A stretch of DNA of 64,000 nt. Source: Melastoma dodecandrum (Eukaryota; Streptophyta; Magnoliopsida; Myrtales; Melastomataceae). Location of the stretch: NCBI GenBank assembly GCA_029817715.1, contig JARUPY010000474.1, positions 6,324,001 to 6,388,000 on the forward strand, read 5' to 3'. The translations under genes were made by a program, and so were the position numbers. Positions 21,400 to 32,740 of the stretch are shown one piece after another; within the stretch, counting starts at the first letter, position 1; each line of letters starts with the position of its first letter. The notes under the pieces were generated by a model. It saw nothing but the letters and a program-made list of their open reading frames with translations. It was not told the DNA's origin and searched no databases.

Positions 21400-22689
21400 T
21401 ACATTATCGGCTACCTTAATTTAAAAAAGAAAATATTAACCAATCAGACAAATGAAAAAAAGCCTTCAATTCTAAATTGGCTTCCTTGTTAGTGAAGGAA
21501 AAGATAAACAAGGAGAAAACAAAAAAACCACCTCCTCGTTTGACTCTTGTATTTTTCCATCCCAACTACCCCAACTTATTCTCCTACGGCTCTCTCAAAA
21601 ACAATACTAAAATGAATTTCTCATCAACCTTCCTGCTCACGAACATTACTGAATTTCTTTCTAAAATTTGTTACTTTATTAAAAATATGTGTATTATTGG
21701 TAGATGTACCATACCAGGGTATATTTTAATAAATACTATTATTATCATCATTATTATTATGTTTCTTAATGAATATCAACCTTTCGACACCTTCCACCTT
21801 ACTCAAATCAATTATAGTTGTTTGGCGATTTGAGGAATATGTGAAATTTTTTTGTAATATCTAAAGCTTGAAAAGTTTGAGTAGAGCTAAATACCACGAA
21901 ATGTTGCATGATACAGCAACAGAATTTTATAAAAGTAAGTTTATAATCGATAATTTTATTATTTTTAAATTAGGACCCTTAGTCAGGAATTCTCAAACTC
22001 AACCCCAATTTGTTTATTTTTAGGGACCAACGTGTTATTTCTTCTTCTTTCATCAAATGATCATGCCACAGGACTTTGGATTCTGATCGTTTGCAAAAAG
22101 ATATTATTTGATGACAATGACTCACGGTGGACGAACCCATGACTTCTTTTTTTAGTCCTCCTATTAACACATTTAAATTATCGTCGGGAAATGAGCCAAA
22201 ATAAAAGAAAGGATGAGTAGGTGGAGCTGCCCCCACCCACTACTTAATTTAATTAGGCAAGGTATCCCCCTTAAGATTAGATTATCAATTAAAACTATCA
22301 CCCAAGGTTTAATTTTGTTTATTTCATTCAAAGCATTTCCCTAAGATGATCAATGTCTAGCTGAATCATAAGTAAAGGAGTCCCAATTCATCATCGACGC
22401 TACTTCTGATTTGTCGTGGCTGTCTGAGGACGGGATTCGTACTCGCACTCTCTCGTATAGAGATATATATCGAGTAATCAGGAGGGTGCCTACTCTCCGC
22501 CACAGGCTTCGCAATGGTACCCGTTGGTCTCATCCTTTGTGGGGGGGCATGGGATGCCCAGATGGATAAGGTGGCTCTCGTGGGTGGGATTTTAGGAAAT
22601 TTATTGATGTTTGGTCAAGGACTTGCTCAAGTGTTGTTGCTCCCCATGTGAGAAGATTTTTTCATTAATGAAATTTAACAAAATTGGGT
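21400..22689. other. No gene recognised
   Basis: AT-rich sequence with an ATT microsatellite near 21736-21760. A GC-richer part at about 22390-22560 is open for some 50 codons (plus strand) but shows no family I recognise. Confidence 0.45.
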
Positions 22690-22970
22690 TTTATTGTAAA
22701 AAAATGAAGAAGATTGGGAGATTACAAAAGATAAATAGCGTAGAAAGCGGAAAGAATTTCTTTATTGATTTCGATCAAAGGTACAAAAGATACATCTTAC
22801 AAGGTTCTATATTTATAGTATAAGTAAATGAAACGTCTCGATAGAGGAAGGTCTCGATAGATGAAACGTCCCGATAGATGAAACGTCCCGATAGATGAAA
22901 CATCCCGATAGATGAAACGTCTTGGCAGTTACTTATCGGAGTCATAATGACATTAAAAATATTCATAATA
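22690..22970 (-). repeat. Copia-3 3' LTR with 18-bp repeats
   Basis: Matches 26555-26850. It contains about five consecutive copies of an 18-bp unit GATAGATGAAACGTCCC (22840-22925). The other LTR holds diverged versions (26700-26815). The element-strand purine tract TTCAAGTGGGAG adjoins at 22971-22982. Confidence 0.8.
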
Positions 22971-23109
22971 CTCCCACTTGAATGACATTATGATATTGCC
23001 TCGTTAAAAACCTTACCCGAAAAACCCTTTGGGACAAAACCGTGGTCAAGGAAAAAAGAGTACAATATTTTTACTCCCCTCTTCATAGCTTCATCGTAGA
23101 TCTCCAAGT

Positions 23110-23372
23110 GTGCGCATACCAATTTTATGTTTAAGCCTCTCAAAGGTCGTGGAAGACAAAGCTTTTGTAAATCAATCAGTCAGATTATCCGAAGAACGAA
23201 TTTATTGTATGTCAATATCGATTTTAGTTCTGCTCAATCGCATCTTTCCATTTTGGAAATCATTTTCCGTATGCATTCTTCAATATACTTTGGTTCAAGA
23301 TCCTCGTTATCATTTATAACGTCGCATGCTAGCATATGCAAACCTTTCATCGACGTTGATTTCATCTCGATT
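23110..23372 (-). pseudogene. Copia-3 RT start fused to RNase H end
   Basis: On minus, EDLEPKYIEECIRKMISKMER followed by AELKSIS is the first part of copia RT; within about 20 codons the reading passes into LFTKALSSTTFERLKHKIGM, the end of copia RNase H. The normal about 700 codons between these are missing, which marks an internal deletion at about 23195-23215. Confidence 0.7.
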
Positions 23373-24365
23373 CTATCTTTTTCCAGTTAAAATATTGTTT
23401 ATAGAGATCTCTTCATTTTCAGGTACCTGTGACTCTTCTAGAATCATATTTTCAATTATTAGAGGCTCTTCTGGAGTAATTCTTTTCTCAGTTTGACCAA
23501 TTACTTCTTCTTTTTCCGAGGTTTTTTTATCTTTAGAACTGACATGTCCACCATGTTTCACTGACATTTTAGGCTCATTAGCAATACTTGGTTGTACTTC
23601 AGGGACATCAATTCTTATTGGAGCATTTACAGTTGGAATACAAGACTTTGTCACTTTCTTAGGGTCAGTAAAAGCATCTGGCAATTGATTTGCTAAATTT
23701 TGCAAGTGAATAATTTTCTGAACTTCGAGTTCAGATTGCTTTGTACGAGAATCATAGTGAGCCAAAATTATTTCATTTAACGGCTTGTGTTCCCCTTTTA
23801 ATGTCGGAAATGTCATTTTATCGAATTGACAATCGACAAAATGTGTCGTAAATGTATCTCCTGTCAACGGTTCTAGATATTTAATTATAGACGGTGATTC
23901 ATATCCGACATATGTCCCCAATCTCCTTCGGGGTCACATTTTTGTGCGTTGTGGTGGAGCAATTGGCACGTATACTGCACACCCGAAAATTTTTAGATAA
24001 GATATATTTGGTTCCTGACCATAAACCATTTCCAAAGGGAAGACCTCATTACAATTTGTAGGTCTGATGCGAATTAACGTTGCCGCATGCAAAACAACAT
24101 GTCCCCAAGCATGTATCGGGAGTTTTGTTCTCATAAGCAACGGTTTTGTAATTAATTAAAGGTGTTTTATTAATGATTCTATAAGGCCATTTTGTGTGCG
24201 ATCATGTACTACATGATATTCACACTTATCCCAATTGATTAGAAATACAATAATCATTAAAAGCTTGGGAAGCAAATTCTCTAGCATTATCAAAATGAAT
24301 ACATTTAACTGGATAATCCGGGAAATGAGCTCATAATTTGATAATTTGAGCAAGCAATCTTGCAA
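23373..24365 (-). pseudogene. Copia-3 integrase end and linker
   Basis: Frames 24156-24365, 23934-24140 and 23373-23921 hold the copia integrase C-terminal part in pieces: AWGHVVLHAATLIRIRPT, PLEMVYGQEPNISYLKIFGC and MGTYVGYESPSIIKYLEP, then the acidic linker before RT. The catalytic core before them is broken by stops. Confidence 0.8.
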
Positions 24366-24768
24366 ATGCTTGATTACGAGTTAATAATAAACATATATGT
24401 GACCATCTAATTGATGCGTCAATTAATATCATAAAGTTTCTGAACGGTCCACTTGATGGATGAATAGGTTCGCATATATCACCTTATATTCTTTCAAGAA
24501 ATTTTAAGGTTTAGCCCTGATTTTTTTATGGTGATGGCATTATTATCAACTACCCTTAGGAACAAGCGGCACATGAAAATTTATTAGGGAGAAAAATCTT
24601 CTGATTTCTCAATGAATGCCCACGCGAATGATTAATTATTCTTCGCACTATTATAGCTCCAGGATGCCCCAATCCATCATGTCATGTAATAAAATTATTT
24701 GGATCGACATACTTCTGGTTTGTAATAACAGCATGTACTTTACCAATACTTATATTTGTGAAATATAG

Positions 24769-25251
24769 TCAAGAGGAAACTGCGGGTAATTTTTCTAAGA
24801 AACATTTTTTCCCCGATATGATACTTGTAATATACAAACATTCTTTATTATTTTCATTTGAAGTCTCAATGTGGTATCCATTTATGTGGATATCTTTAAA
24901 ACTCAATAAATTTCTCTGAGACATAAAGAATTCCAACGCATAACCGATACAAATGTTTGTTCCTTTGGGTAAAACGATATTTGCTCTTCTGGATCCGTTA
25001 ATGTTTTTTGTACTTTCAAATATCGTATTTACGCTTGTCTCATTAATTACTAAACTTGTAAAGAATTTCTCGCTTTGTAAAATAGTATGCGTTGATGCAC
25101 TATCTACGAGACAAATACATTTTTCATTTGTCGATGATTCCCTTTCGAGAACCTTAATTTTCTTCATGAAAAAAATATGGATATAAAAAATTAATGATAT
25201 ACAAAATCCCATAAGGATAATAATAACAATGAATATACAAAAGAAAAGCAT
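24769..25251 (-). pseudogene. Copia-3 protease region
   Basis: CICLVDSASTHTILQSEKFF carries the retropepsin active site as D-S-A in place of D-S/T-G, so the catalytic glycine is lost. KGTNICIGYALEFFMSQRNL and LSFKDIHINGYHIET match the following conserved copia region. The hydrophobic N-terminal part of the frame is outside the domain. Confidence 0.8.
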
Positions 25252-25718
25252 TATAACTTAATATTAGTGTGATACACTTTAAATTAAATGGTTGAAAGTT
25301 CGAAACCCATTACGGTATATTTTATTTATTATTATTATTTTTAAATCATAACATTAATTAAAGTAATTATGATCAAAATCCCTTCCTTTTTTTACTAAAT
25401 CATAAAAAACGGAATACATTATAAAAAAAATTAAACAATATCGTTGTTATTTCCATGCTCGACAAGAAAGTCGGCTACATCAACTGGGAGAAATCATTTA
25501 GACTAAAAATCTATTATATCATCTCCGTAAGCCACTTTTCCTTCATCAGAGACAAAGTTTGTCTCAATTGCCCTTTTTCCTTTCAGTGACTCCTGATAAA
25601 GATCGCCAAATGTTTTGGCTACGACAAATGACCAATGACCCTTCGTTCCACAACTATAACATTTGTTCTCCGCAGTCTTGTTGAATTGACCTTTTTGTCA
25701 TCATGTGCCTCTTTATAA

Positions 25719-26427
25719 TTATTGGGGTCGATTGTTATGAAAATAATGTCGACCACCACCACGTCCACGTCCATTTCCGCTGCCATGAGTGGGACCACGA
25801 CCATGACCACGACGTTGTCCTCCATAATTATATGATGTCACATTCACTTCATGGAATGGAGCAGATCTTGTTGGACGGGCCACATTATTTTTCTTCAAAC
25901 GCTCATTGTTTTGTACGGCCAACAAAAGGCACGAAATTAATTCAGAATACTTCTAAAAACCTTTTGTACGATATTTGCTGTTGCGGGATTCGATGCATGA
26001 AAAGTGGAGAATGTTTTCTCCAACATATCTCTGATAGAAATATTTTCTCCACATAATTTAAGTTGAGAAGTAATTCGAAATAATGTCGAATTATATTCGT
26101 TCACCGATTTAAAATCTTGAAGACGCAAATGTAGCCAATCAAACTGATCCTTTGGAAGAATGATAGTTTTCAAATGATCATACTTTTCATTCAAATTATT
26201 CCATAGAACCAAGGGATCTTTCACAGTGAGGTACTCAATTTTTAAACCTTCGTGAAGATGATGATGAAGGGAAATCAATGTTTTGGCCTCATCTTGGTCG
26301 GATTCCACGTTCTGATTTTTTATGGTGTTTTCCAGACCATGAGCTACTGGCATCTAAAATCCATGAATGGTAATTTTTTCCGGTGATGTCTAGGGCTGTG
26401 AATTCCAATTTCGTGAGATTCGACATG
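25719..26427 (-). pseudogene. Copia-3 gag
   Basis: ATG at 26427 opens MSNLTKLEFTALDITGKNYHSW, the usual copia gag start; one frame change leads into 26353-25937 (WNNLNEKYDHLKTIILPKDQ, DWLHLRLQDFKSVNEYNS), and 25925-25719 gives a Gly/Arg-rich RNA-binding tail. Confidence 0.8.
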
Positions 26428-26554
26428 ATGACTATAAGAAAAAAAACGATGAGATAAAAAGCACAAGATTAAAAGTGTTTTTTCGAGGTTACCGTTTACT
26501 ACCTCAATCGATTGGGTTTCCACGGGCGATGAGGGAGGTATCGTGCTAGTATCG

Positions 26555-26850
26555 TATTATAAAACAACGAAACAAGATGGAAGAAAATTGAGAGAATAGA
26601 AAGAACATAGAAAGGGGGGAAATAGTTTCTTTATTGATTTCGATCAAAGGTACAAAAGATACATCTTACAAGGTCCGCTATTTACAGTATAAGAAAATGA
26701 AACGTCTTGGTAGACGAATGGTCTCGATAGATGAAACGTCTCGGTAAATGAGGCAGGCGAAGAGTCTCGATAGATGAAGAGTCTCGGCAGGCGAAGAGTC
26801 TCGGCATTTACTTCTCGGAGCCATAATGTCATTCACAAATATTCATAATA
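26555..26850 (-). repeat. Copia-3 5' LTR
   Basis: 296 bases matching 22690-22970. At its inner end the minus strand reads TTTTATAATA then CGATACTAGCACG, a diverged form of the CGTTATCAGCACG primer-side sequence common in this copia type. Confidence 0.75.
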
Positions 26851-27379
26851 GGTTTTTAATTTAATTAGTTGGAAGGATCCACACTTTGGGTATTAAGAGG
26901 AAATATTTGTAAAAATATGGCAGGTAGTTTCAAAATATCTGAAATAAAGTCCTAAACTTCACTTATTAACAAAAGCTTGATTTCGAATTTAATTTTTTAA
27001 AAATCGAGCCTATAAAGTTGATTTTATTAACAAGTGAATTCGAATAAATTTTAATTAGAAGATACTATTCCAAGAATTTTAATATTATTTTTAGAAAAAG
27101 AAATTGAAAAACAAACGGCCGATTATCAGTAACAAACAGCCACTAGTCACTTGATTTTAACTGGTATAGCAAACGGAAAAATATGAGGGAGGTCGAGATA
27201 TATTTTATTTTATTTTTTATGAAAAGGAAAAGGATGGAGTTGGATTAAGATGAAATGGACAAGCACACTTGATGATTCCATCACTTAAACCGTCCCCAAT
27301 GAGGTGGTGCTTTTCTGTTTAAAAATCCCCCCGTTGGCAAAGTTGGGATCCGGGAGGTTGAAGCATTACCACCAAGACC

Positions 27380-28230
27380 ATGGACGAGGCGGCCGCGAGC
27401 AACACCAGGAGTCTTCCGGAGCATGGTCCTGGCGGACAACCCAGTAGGAAGCACTTCACCCACGATCACCCGTTATTCATCATCCTCAGCATGATGTCCA
27501 TCCAGGTGACGGAAAGGCTATCGGCATCTGCTCCATATGCAGGGAAGCCCTGTATGGTCCTGTCTGTGGCTGTTCCCAGTGTGGATACTACCTCCACGAA
27601 TCTTGTGCTGAACTGCCTCGCATGATCATGTTTCGTGGAAGGGATTCGTTCTTGGACCTACAAATGGAGATGAGATTTTCCAATCCGGCGAGTGTCTGGC
27701 TTGTCGTGGTCACTCGAGGGTCCTCTACAGCTTCGCTGTAAAGGCCTACGCTCATGATGGCTTTAAATGTCAAATCCATCCCAAGTGTGCTCAGTTGCCT
27801 CATAACTGAAGAACTCCTGCCATGACCACCCCCTCGAGATGCATATCACGTCACATGTATTCACCTGCGGAGCTTGTGGCACTTACGAGAACGTCGCTGG
27901 ATATTACTTCAAGATCCGTGACCTCCACTTCCACGGGATGTGTACACTCTATCTGGAGGCGAGAGTCGTCCATGAACGCCACTACCATCCCTTGGTTCTG
28001 TGAACCATTCCAAGGACGACACAGATGAGTACAACTGCAAGATATATGCTACGGAAAGGCACCCCGATCTCTGGGCATATTACTGCAAGCCTTACAAATG
28101 CGAGGCATACTTGAGCTGCGTGAACCTACAGATCAAGCCATGTAACCCCGAGGTGCTCTTGCTGGAGAACAAGGCAGAGGGGAAGCTAAGTGGCCTTCCG
28201 GGATCGGGTTGGGCCGGGGAGCGTGGGTAA
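27380..28230 (+). pseudogene. DC1-domain (Cys/His-rich C1) protein, broken
   Basis: DC1 proteins are plant zinc-binding proteins with repeated HxHxL...CxxC...YxCxxCxxxLHxxCA units. The pieces are in order but in changing frames: KHFTHDHPL at about 27450; GICSICREALYGPVCGC and GYYLHESCAELPRM at 27510-27620; CLACRG...AHDGFKCQIHPKCAQLP at about 27690-27810; HVFTCGACGTYENVAGYYF and DLHFHGMC at about 27850-27945; then a last part to 28229 that reads through. At least three frame changes and a stop at about 27808 disable it. The 5' LTR of copia-2 begins about 20 bases after it. Confidence 0.75.
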
Positions 28231-28251
28231 CCCCATTCTAAGTGAGATTTC

Positions 28252-28606
28252 TATTAAATGTCATATTAATTTGCAATCTCATTAAGTGTATTAGTGGGGT
28301 GATGTTAATGGTCTTGATAGTGGGGTGAAGTTAATGACCTAGGAATTAAGGTACATTAAATTCTTTCTCTAGATCTGTCCTAAGACTCTATAAAAGGAGA
28401 AACAATCTCTAAATATTGTAAGGCATATAAAAAAAAAGACCAAGAAGGTATTCTAGTCTCAAATAAATAAAAAAGCTTTGCAGTTAGCCAAAATATTCTT
28501 TCCAAATTTTCTTATTCCATATTTCCAGAAACACTTCGCTGTGTCGTAGCATTTCCATAAAACCCTTCCTGTGATACAGCAAACCGCTTTCTAAACAACC
28601 CCAACA
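28252..28606 (+). repeat. Copia-2 5' LTR
   Basis: The first about 190 bases match 39084-39275 (both contain TGTCATATTAATTTGCAATC and GACTCTATAAAAGGAGAA, a likely TATA box at about 28389-28396). It ends CCCCAACA before the primer site. The first bases read TATTAA here and TGTTAA in the 3' copy, so the terminal TG is mutated in this one. Confidence 0.8.
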
Positions 28607-28611
28607 AATTT

Positions 28612-28623
28612 CGGTATCAGAGC
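28612..28623 (+). promoter_or_regulatory. Copia-2 primer-binding site
   Basis: CGGTATCAGAGC, one change from the tRNA-Met complement, a few bases after the LTR. Confidence 0.8.
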
Positions 28624-28633
28624 GCAGCAGATC

Positions 28634-29222
28634 ATGGCTACATCTTCTAGCAGCATGTTCTTTTCCTACTTGCCCAACCAAATCCTGATCTTTGATGGAG
28701 GGCAATATGATTATTGGAGTTCGCAAATGGAGACTATCTTTCTCTCACAAGATTTGTGGAGAATCGTTGATGTAGGCTTTGAAGAAGACGACGAATTGTC
28801 AAGTGAGGAAGAAGGTGCTGGAGAACAAGAAAAGAAGGCAAAAGAAAACATGATGAAGAATGCATGGCATTGCGGATCTTACAACAATCCGTAAGCAAGA
28901 CGATTTATCCGAGCTTTATGGTCTCAAGAAGGCGAAAGAAGCATGGAGCTTTATGGTTTCCATCAAGCTTCACGGCTTGTGGAGGGATTTTGACAACTTA
29001 GCAATGAAGGAGTCCGAAACGGTGAAAGATTTCTTCTTGAGAGTTGTAGAAATCATGAATCAAATTAACTGTTGCGGTTATGAAGTTCCCAACAAGAAGG
29101 TTGTAGAGAAAGTGTTGAGAACCCTGCCGCAGAGTTTGAGCACATTGTTGCTGTGAAAGAAGAAGCGAAGAATCTGGGAGAAATTTCTATGTATGAGCTA
29201 ATGAGTTCCCTTGAAGCACACG
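28634..29222 (+). pseudogene. Copia-2 gag
   Basis: ATG at 28634 opens MATSSSSMFFSYLPNQ; FDGGQYDYWSSQMETIFLSQDL is the classic copia gag start (F-x-G-x-N/Q-Y-x-x-W). A one-base frame change near 28880 moves reading to the frame 28860-29156 (KEAWSFMVSIKLHG, VEIMNQINCCGYEV, KVLRTLPQSL). It is cut near 29222 by the repeat segment. Confidence 0.85.
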
Positions 29223-30085
29223 TGTACGCGCGCCTTCCGGCCTAGCACGCGCTAGCGATTCGAACGACCCGAGGATCTGGGCCCGCTCTCCAAGACCCAA
29301 CCGGTCGACGTCACAACTCGGGCGTCGGACGCTGCGGTAGGGAATTGGGTGATCCCTCCTTGGGTTCCTAACTGGGCCTGCTGAGACCCTCGCCGACCGT
29401 CCCTGTTTTCCTAAGAGGCGACGGGCGAAAGGCGGAACATGATCCGAAGAAGGAACTTTCGGGAGAAATCGGGAGCGGCTCGGGAGAGCGGCTAATCCAA
29501 AATGGCTGTTGTTTAACCTATGTAAACTATACGGAGTCGCTACCGACTTAGTTTTGATAGCTAGTTTAAGTCGGAAAACCAGAGTAGGATTTCGGGGATT
29601 CCTATTTACTAACTCTTACATTCTAACATGCGAAAAAGGAGGTGGCATTTTCTCCAAAAGATTTGCTATTATTTAACGGGTGTTGGACCCGATCCGGGCA
29701 TGACTCCGGACTCATGTCAATGTTTTACGGACGTTGGACCTGATTCGGGCTTTTTGAGCCCGAACTCATTTTTGTTTGGCAAACAGCATGCGACAATAAG
29801 CCTATGAGTCTAAGGCATGCGGCCAAGCACAAACAATTATTTAGATCAATGTGAGCGGGGAAGGATGGTGACCGTGGGCCGATGCACATGGGCCCACGAC
29901 CCGTTACATGTGGAAATAATGAAAAACGGGAGGCCCGCACCTCCCTCATGTACCTGAGGCCCGCCGGGATGGCTTTACATCGGTCGGGCTCGTCAGTTGA
30001 GGCTGCTTTCGAGATGTGCTTTCACCATGGGTTTCCTGGCGCGCCTCCAGTCTTCGAAATTCGTTTTGTCGAACTCCCGTAAAGC
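29223..30085 (-). repeat. Dispersed repeat, copy B
   Basis: Reverse complement of copy A at 785-1640. It begins directly at the end of copia-2 gag. GC-rich and CG-rich near 29225-29480. No coding sequence. Confidence 0.65.
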
Positions 30086-32740
30086 TCAATTGATTTTCAT
30101 GCAAATCAAACCAGAATGCGGTGGTCAGAAAATTCTAATTGAATATTTGAAACAATTAAAATGAACTATTGTAAGTCGGAGTGAAACTTACGGGGCGTTG
30201 TGTAGCCCGTTGATGTCGATCTTCCGTGATGTCGGAAGATAACGGGGTGTTGTGTGGCCCGTTGATGTCGATCTTCAGTGATGTCGAAAAAATGGATGTC
30301 CCTTGGTAATGAATTTCTCGTTGTTTTACATGCAAAACAAAGGAAAGGAGAGAGATGTACAAAGCCAGGAATCCAATGGTACAAGTTTCATGTCGATACG
30401 AAGTATGGAACGTAAGTTATGAATGAAAGAGTAAGGGACCATGAAAAACGTGTATAACTTTTAGTTCAGTCCATGAAAATGAGCCTACTTATACTCAAAA
30501 CAAAGCTCTTTAAGTCAGAAATCTATTGGCGTATGTCTTAGGTCAATACAAGTTCCAGACAGAAAGTTATGAGTGAAAGAGTAAAGAACCAACATGCAGA
30601 TCCGGACCTTCTACAGTTTTGCTGCCTCTCAGAAAAACGTATATGCAGGGTTCCAGAAAGAAAGTTATGAGTGAAAGAGCGAACTGTCGTCATGCAGACC
30701 CGAACCTAGGGATGTTTAGGCTCTTCGAAAACACTCCATTCATGTGTAAATGCCATGTAATTTTAAAACTACTAAAACTTTGTGCATGAAACATCATATA
30801 CAGCTAGTGTGACATGTCTAGAATATATTTAAAGTTCGACGTATGGGGAAAATGTAAACGAACATATCCAAAAGGGCGAAACTCGGTTGTTTGCAACCAG
30901 TATATTGTTTTGTTCGAAACTCCTAGGGTATGAACTCAAATTGAGCTTGGTTGGTGTCCTTAGATCCGTATTTAAGTAGGAATCAAATGCAAGTGGTTTC
31001 GCGCGATTCCGACAAGTACACAGAAAGATATGCAGAAAAAAGCAAAGGTTGCGCAGGCAGATCCGAGGCATACTCACACTTACCGAGCAATTTTGGCTCG
31101 ATGGAGGGGCTGCAACATGTCCCAACATGCCAGGACGTATGAAGGGGAGGGGATGTGGGATTTTGGCCTGTTTGTGCGACCACGGGATGTCTCTGAGATT
31201 TGGTTATCGGCTGTCCAACCCATGCACCTGCGCAAACAAGAAAACGTCACAGCAAAAGGGAGCACTTCAACGGAATTACGAGGTTATGGAAGGTGGTAGT
31301 TGAGTCCCCCTCGTCTTTGGACGGGGGAAGGCAGATCTTAGACGCCGGGGAGAGTTCCTCGAGTAGATTCATGGAAACGACGAGGGGAGGACGCCGGGAG
31401 TCGTTCGGGGCAGCCATCATTTGTCCTTGCCGCGACCATCGATTTGTGAAGCTGCGTTGAGCTATTCACGGTCATGTTGGTTGGGGGTCTCTGTGGGCAT
31501 GGCTAGACCTACCTTGGGGTCACTGGATGGAGAGGGCAGAACCAATGTCTGGAGGGAGTGCTAGAGAATCTCTGAGGGGTGGAGCGTCTAGGGTGAGACG
31601 TCTGATTGTCTGATGGGGAATCTTTTCTTTTTCTTTTCTCCCCGTTCCTAATTGTGTGATGGATGTTTCTAAATATCCAAAGAGGATTTTCAGCCATACC
31701 GAGAAAGTAAAAATTTTGTGATGAAAGAAAAAAGTGATTGTTTCTCTATTTTTGGGTAACATATAATTTCTCTCAAATCATCTCATGAGAATTCAGGAAA
31801 GGAAAAATAATCAAAGGGGATACGGTGAATCAGGTAAACTTGATCAATGCAAATGATTTTGATTGAATGTAGATAATGACAAATAAAATAAAAATTCGTC
31901 ACTTGAAAAAAATAGACATAAAGTTGGGTTTTAAATGGACCTTGGCCATGTCATTCACGAAATTGAAGGTCCATGTCCATGTATATGAGTTAGGGCTTCA
32001 ATTTGAATGGGTTCTTGTAATTTATTACTTAAAAACTTAATAAAATAAATGAAGGAAAATCATTTAAAAAAAATTTGGGATATTACAGTTGCCCCTCTTT
32101 GTGAGGGAAGTTTGGAAAAATTTTCTAGCAAAGACTTCAATAATACCCCAAAAATGTGGGCTTAGGGTATCAGTGATAAACCTGTACTTTGGGATCACAT
32201 CAAGAAAAATGTCAGTAATAAAGGAGACCCCGTGAAATACAGGAGTAATCAAACATGTATGATTATGACATTCATTTATGCTGTGGATTATTTTGACAAT
32301 TTATTTGGATGCTTATGAGCAAAGTTGGAGAAGGCTTCTGACTTTTCTTTCGATTCACTATTTATTCTGAAATTTGTCATAGTTGGATTCTAGAATTCCT
32401 TTTGACTCAGTTGCTCATGTACTGATCGAAGGAGTCTTTGTCTGGGTTGTAATGTAATTCTGGCGTAAGGCCTTTAGATAGAGCATCTGAATTTTTTCAT
32501 TTTGAATGAACGAGTCTAAGGACCTCATTGGAAGCTGCTGTACCAAAGAGGTTCCACCATCCAAGCGAATTCTCCCTCTACCAGACAGCATGCCTGTTGA
32601 GAAGTGTCGTTGAGTACTGATGGTCAATCTACTAGAACTTTGGAAATCTGCTTGGGGATGTCTTCTCCTCGTTTTGTCCGGGAGGTAACACCTTTGCTTT
32701 TGTGACCTATTATGTTGGCCCTGGTGCGTTAGTTTGCGCT
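30086..32740. repeat. Repeat-derived DNA, no coding sequence
   Basis: Contains a two-copy tandem of about 54 bases at about 30189-30290 (TGTTGATGTCGATCTTC-type unit) and three spaced copies of AAAGTTATGAGTGAAAGAG-like text at about 30409, 30558 and 30663. GGGATATTACA at about 32077-32087 resembles an LTR end, but no partner was found. Open frames here overlap on both strands without domain signals. Confidence 0.5.

Larger units (their letters stand above)
15300..21400. mobile_element. Endogenous pararetrovirus locus (Caulimoviridae), rearranged
   Basis: Three segments: plus-strand polyprotein pieces from 15300 to about 18645 (coiled-coil linker, coat protein, zinc knuckle, protease, start of RT); minus-strand movement protein, leader, primer site, TATA box and a 126-codon frame from about 20845 back to 18646; plus-strand promoter-like DNA from about 20846 to 21360. 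The movement protein, coat protein and pol order in one long frame, the tRNA-Met primer site and the AT-rich surroundings suggest a florendovirus- or petuvirus-like member, but the genus is not certain. There is no integrase, as in all members of the family. Stops and frame changes, the missing RT palm and RNase H, and the inversion mean that no complete virus genome is present. Confidence 0.85.
22690..26850 (-). mobile_element. Ty1/copia element (copia-3), RT-RNase H deleted
   Basis: Minus-strand element with LTRs at 26555-26850 (5') and about 22690-22970 (3'). From 5': gag (from 26427), a Gly/Arg-rich nucleocapsid stretch (25925-25719), protease (25251-24769), broken integrase pieces (24365-23934), the linker before RT (23921-23373), the first few RT residues, then directly the last RNase H residues near 23195-23110. 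Nearly all of RT and RNase H is gone. Its LTR starts TATTATGAATATT, a known copia type with TA ends. No clear target duplication was seen. Confidence 0.8.

Noticed and set aside
30829..31460. Overlapping open frames on both strands in the copia-2 insert
   Set aside because: No domain, no codon bias, overlapping in four frames; they belong to non-coding repeat DNA.
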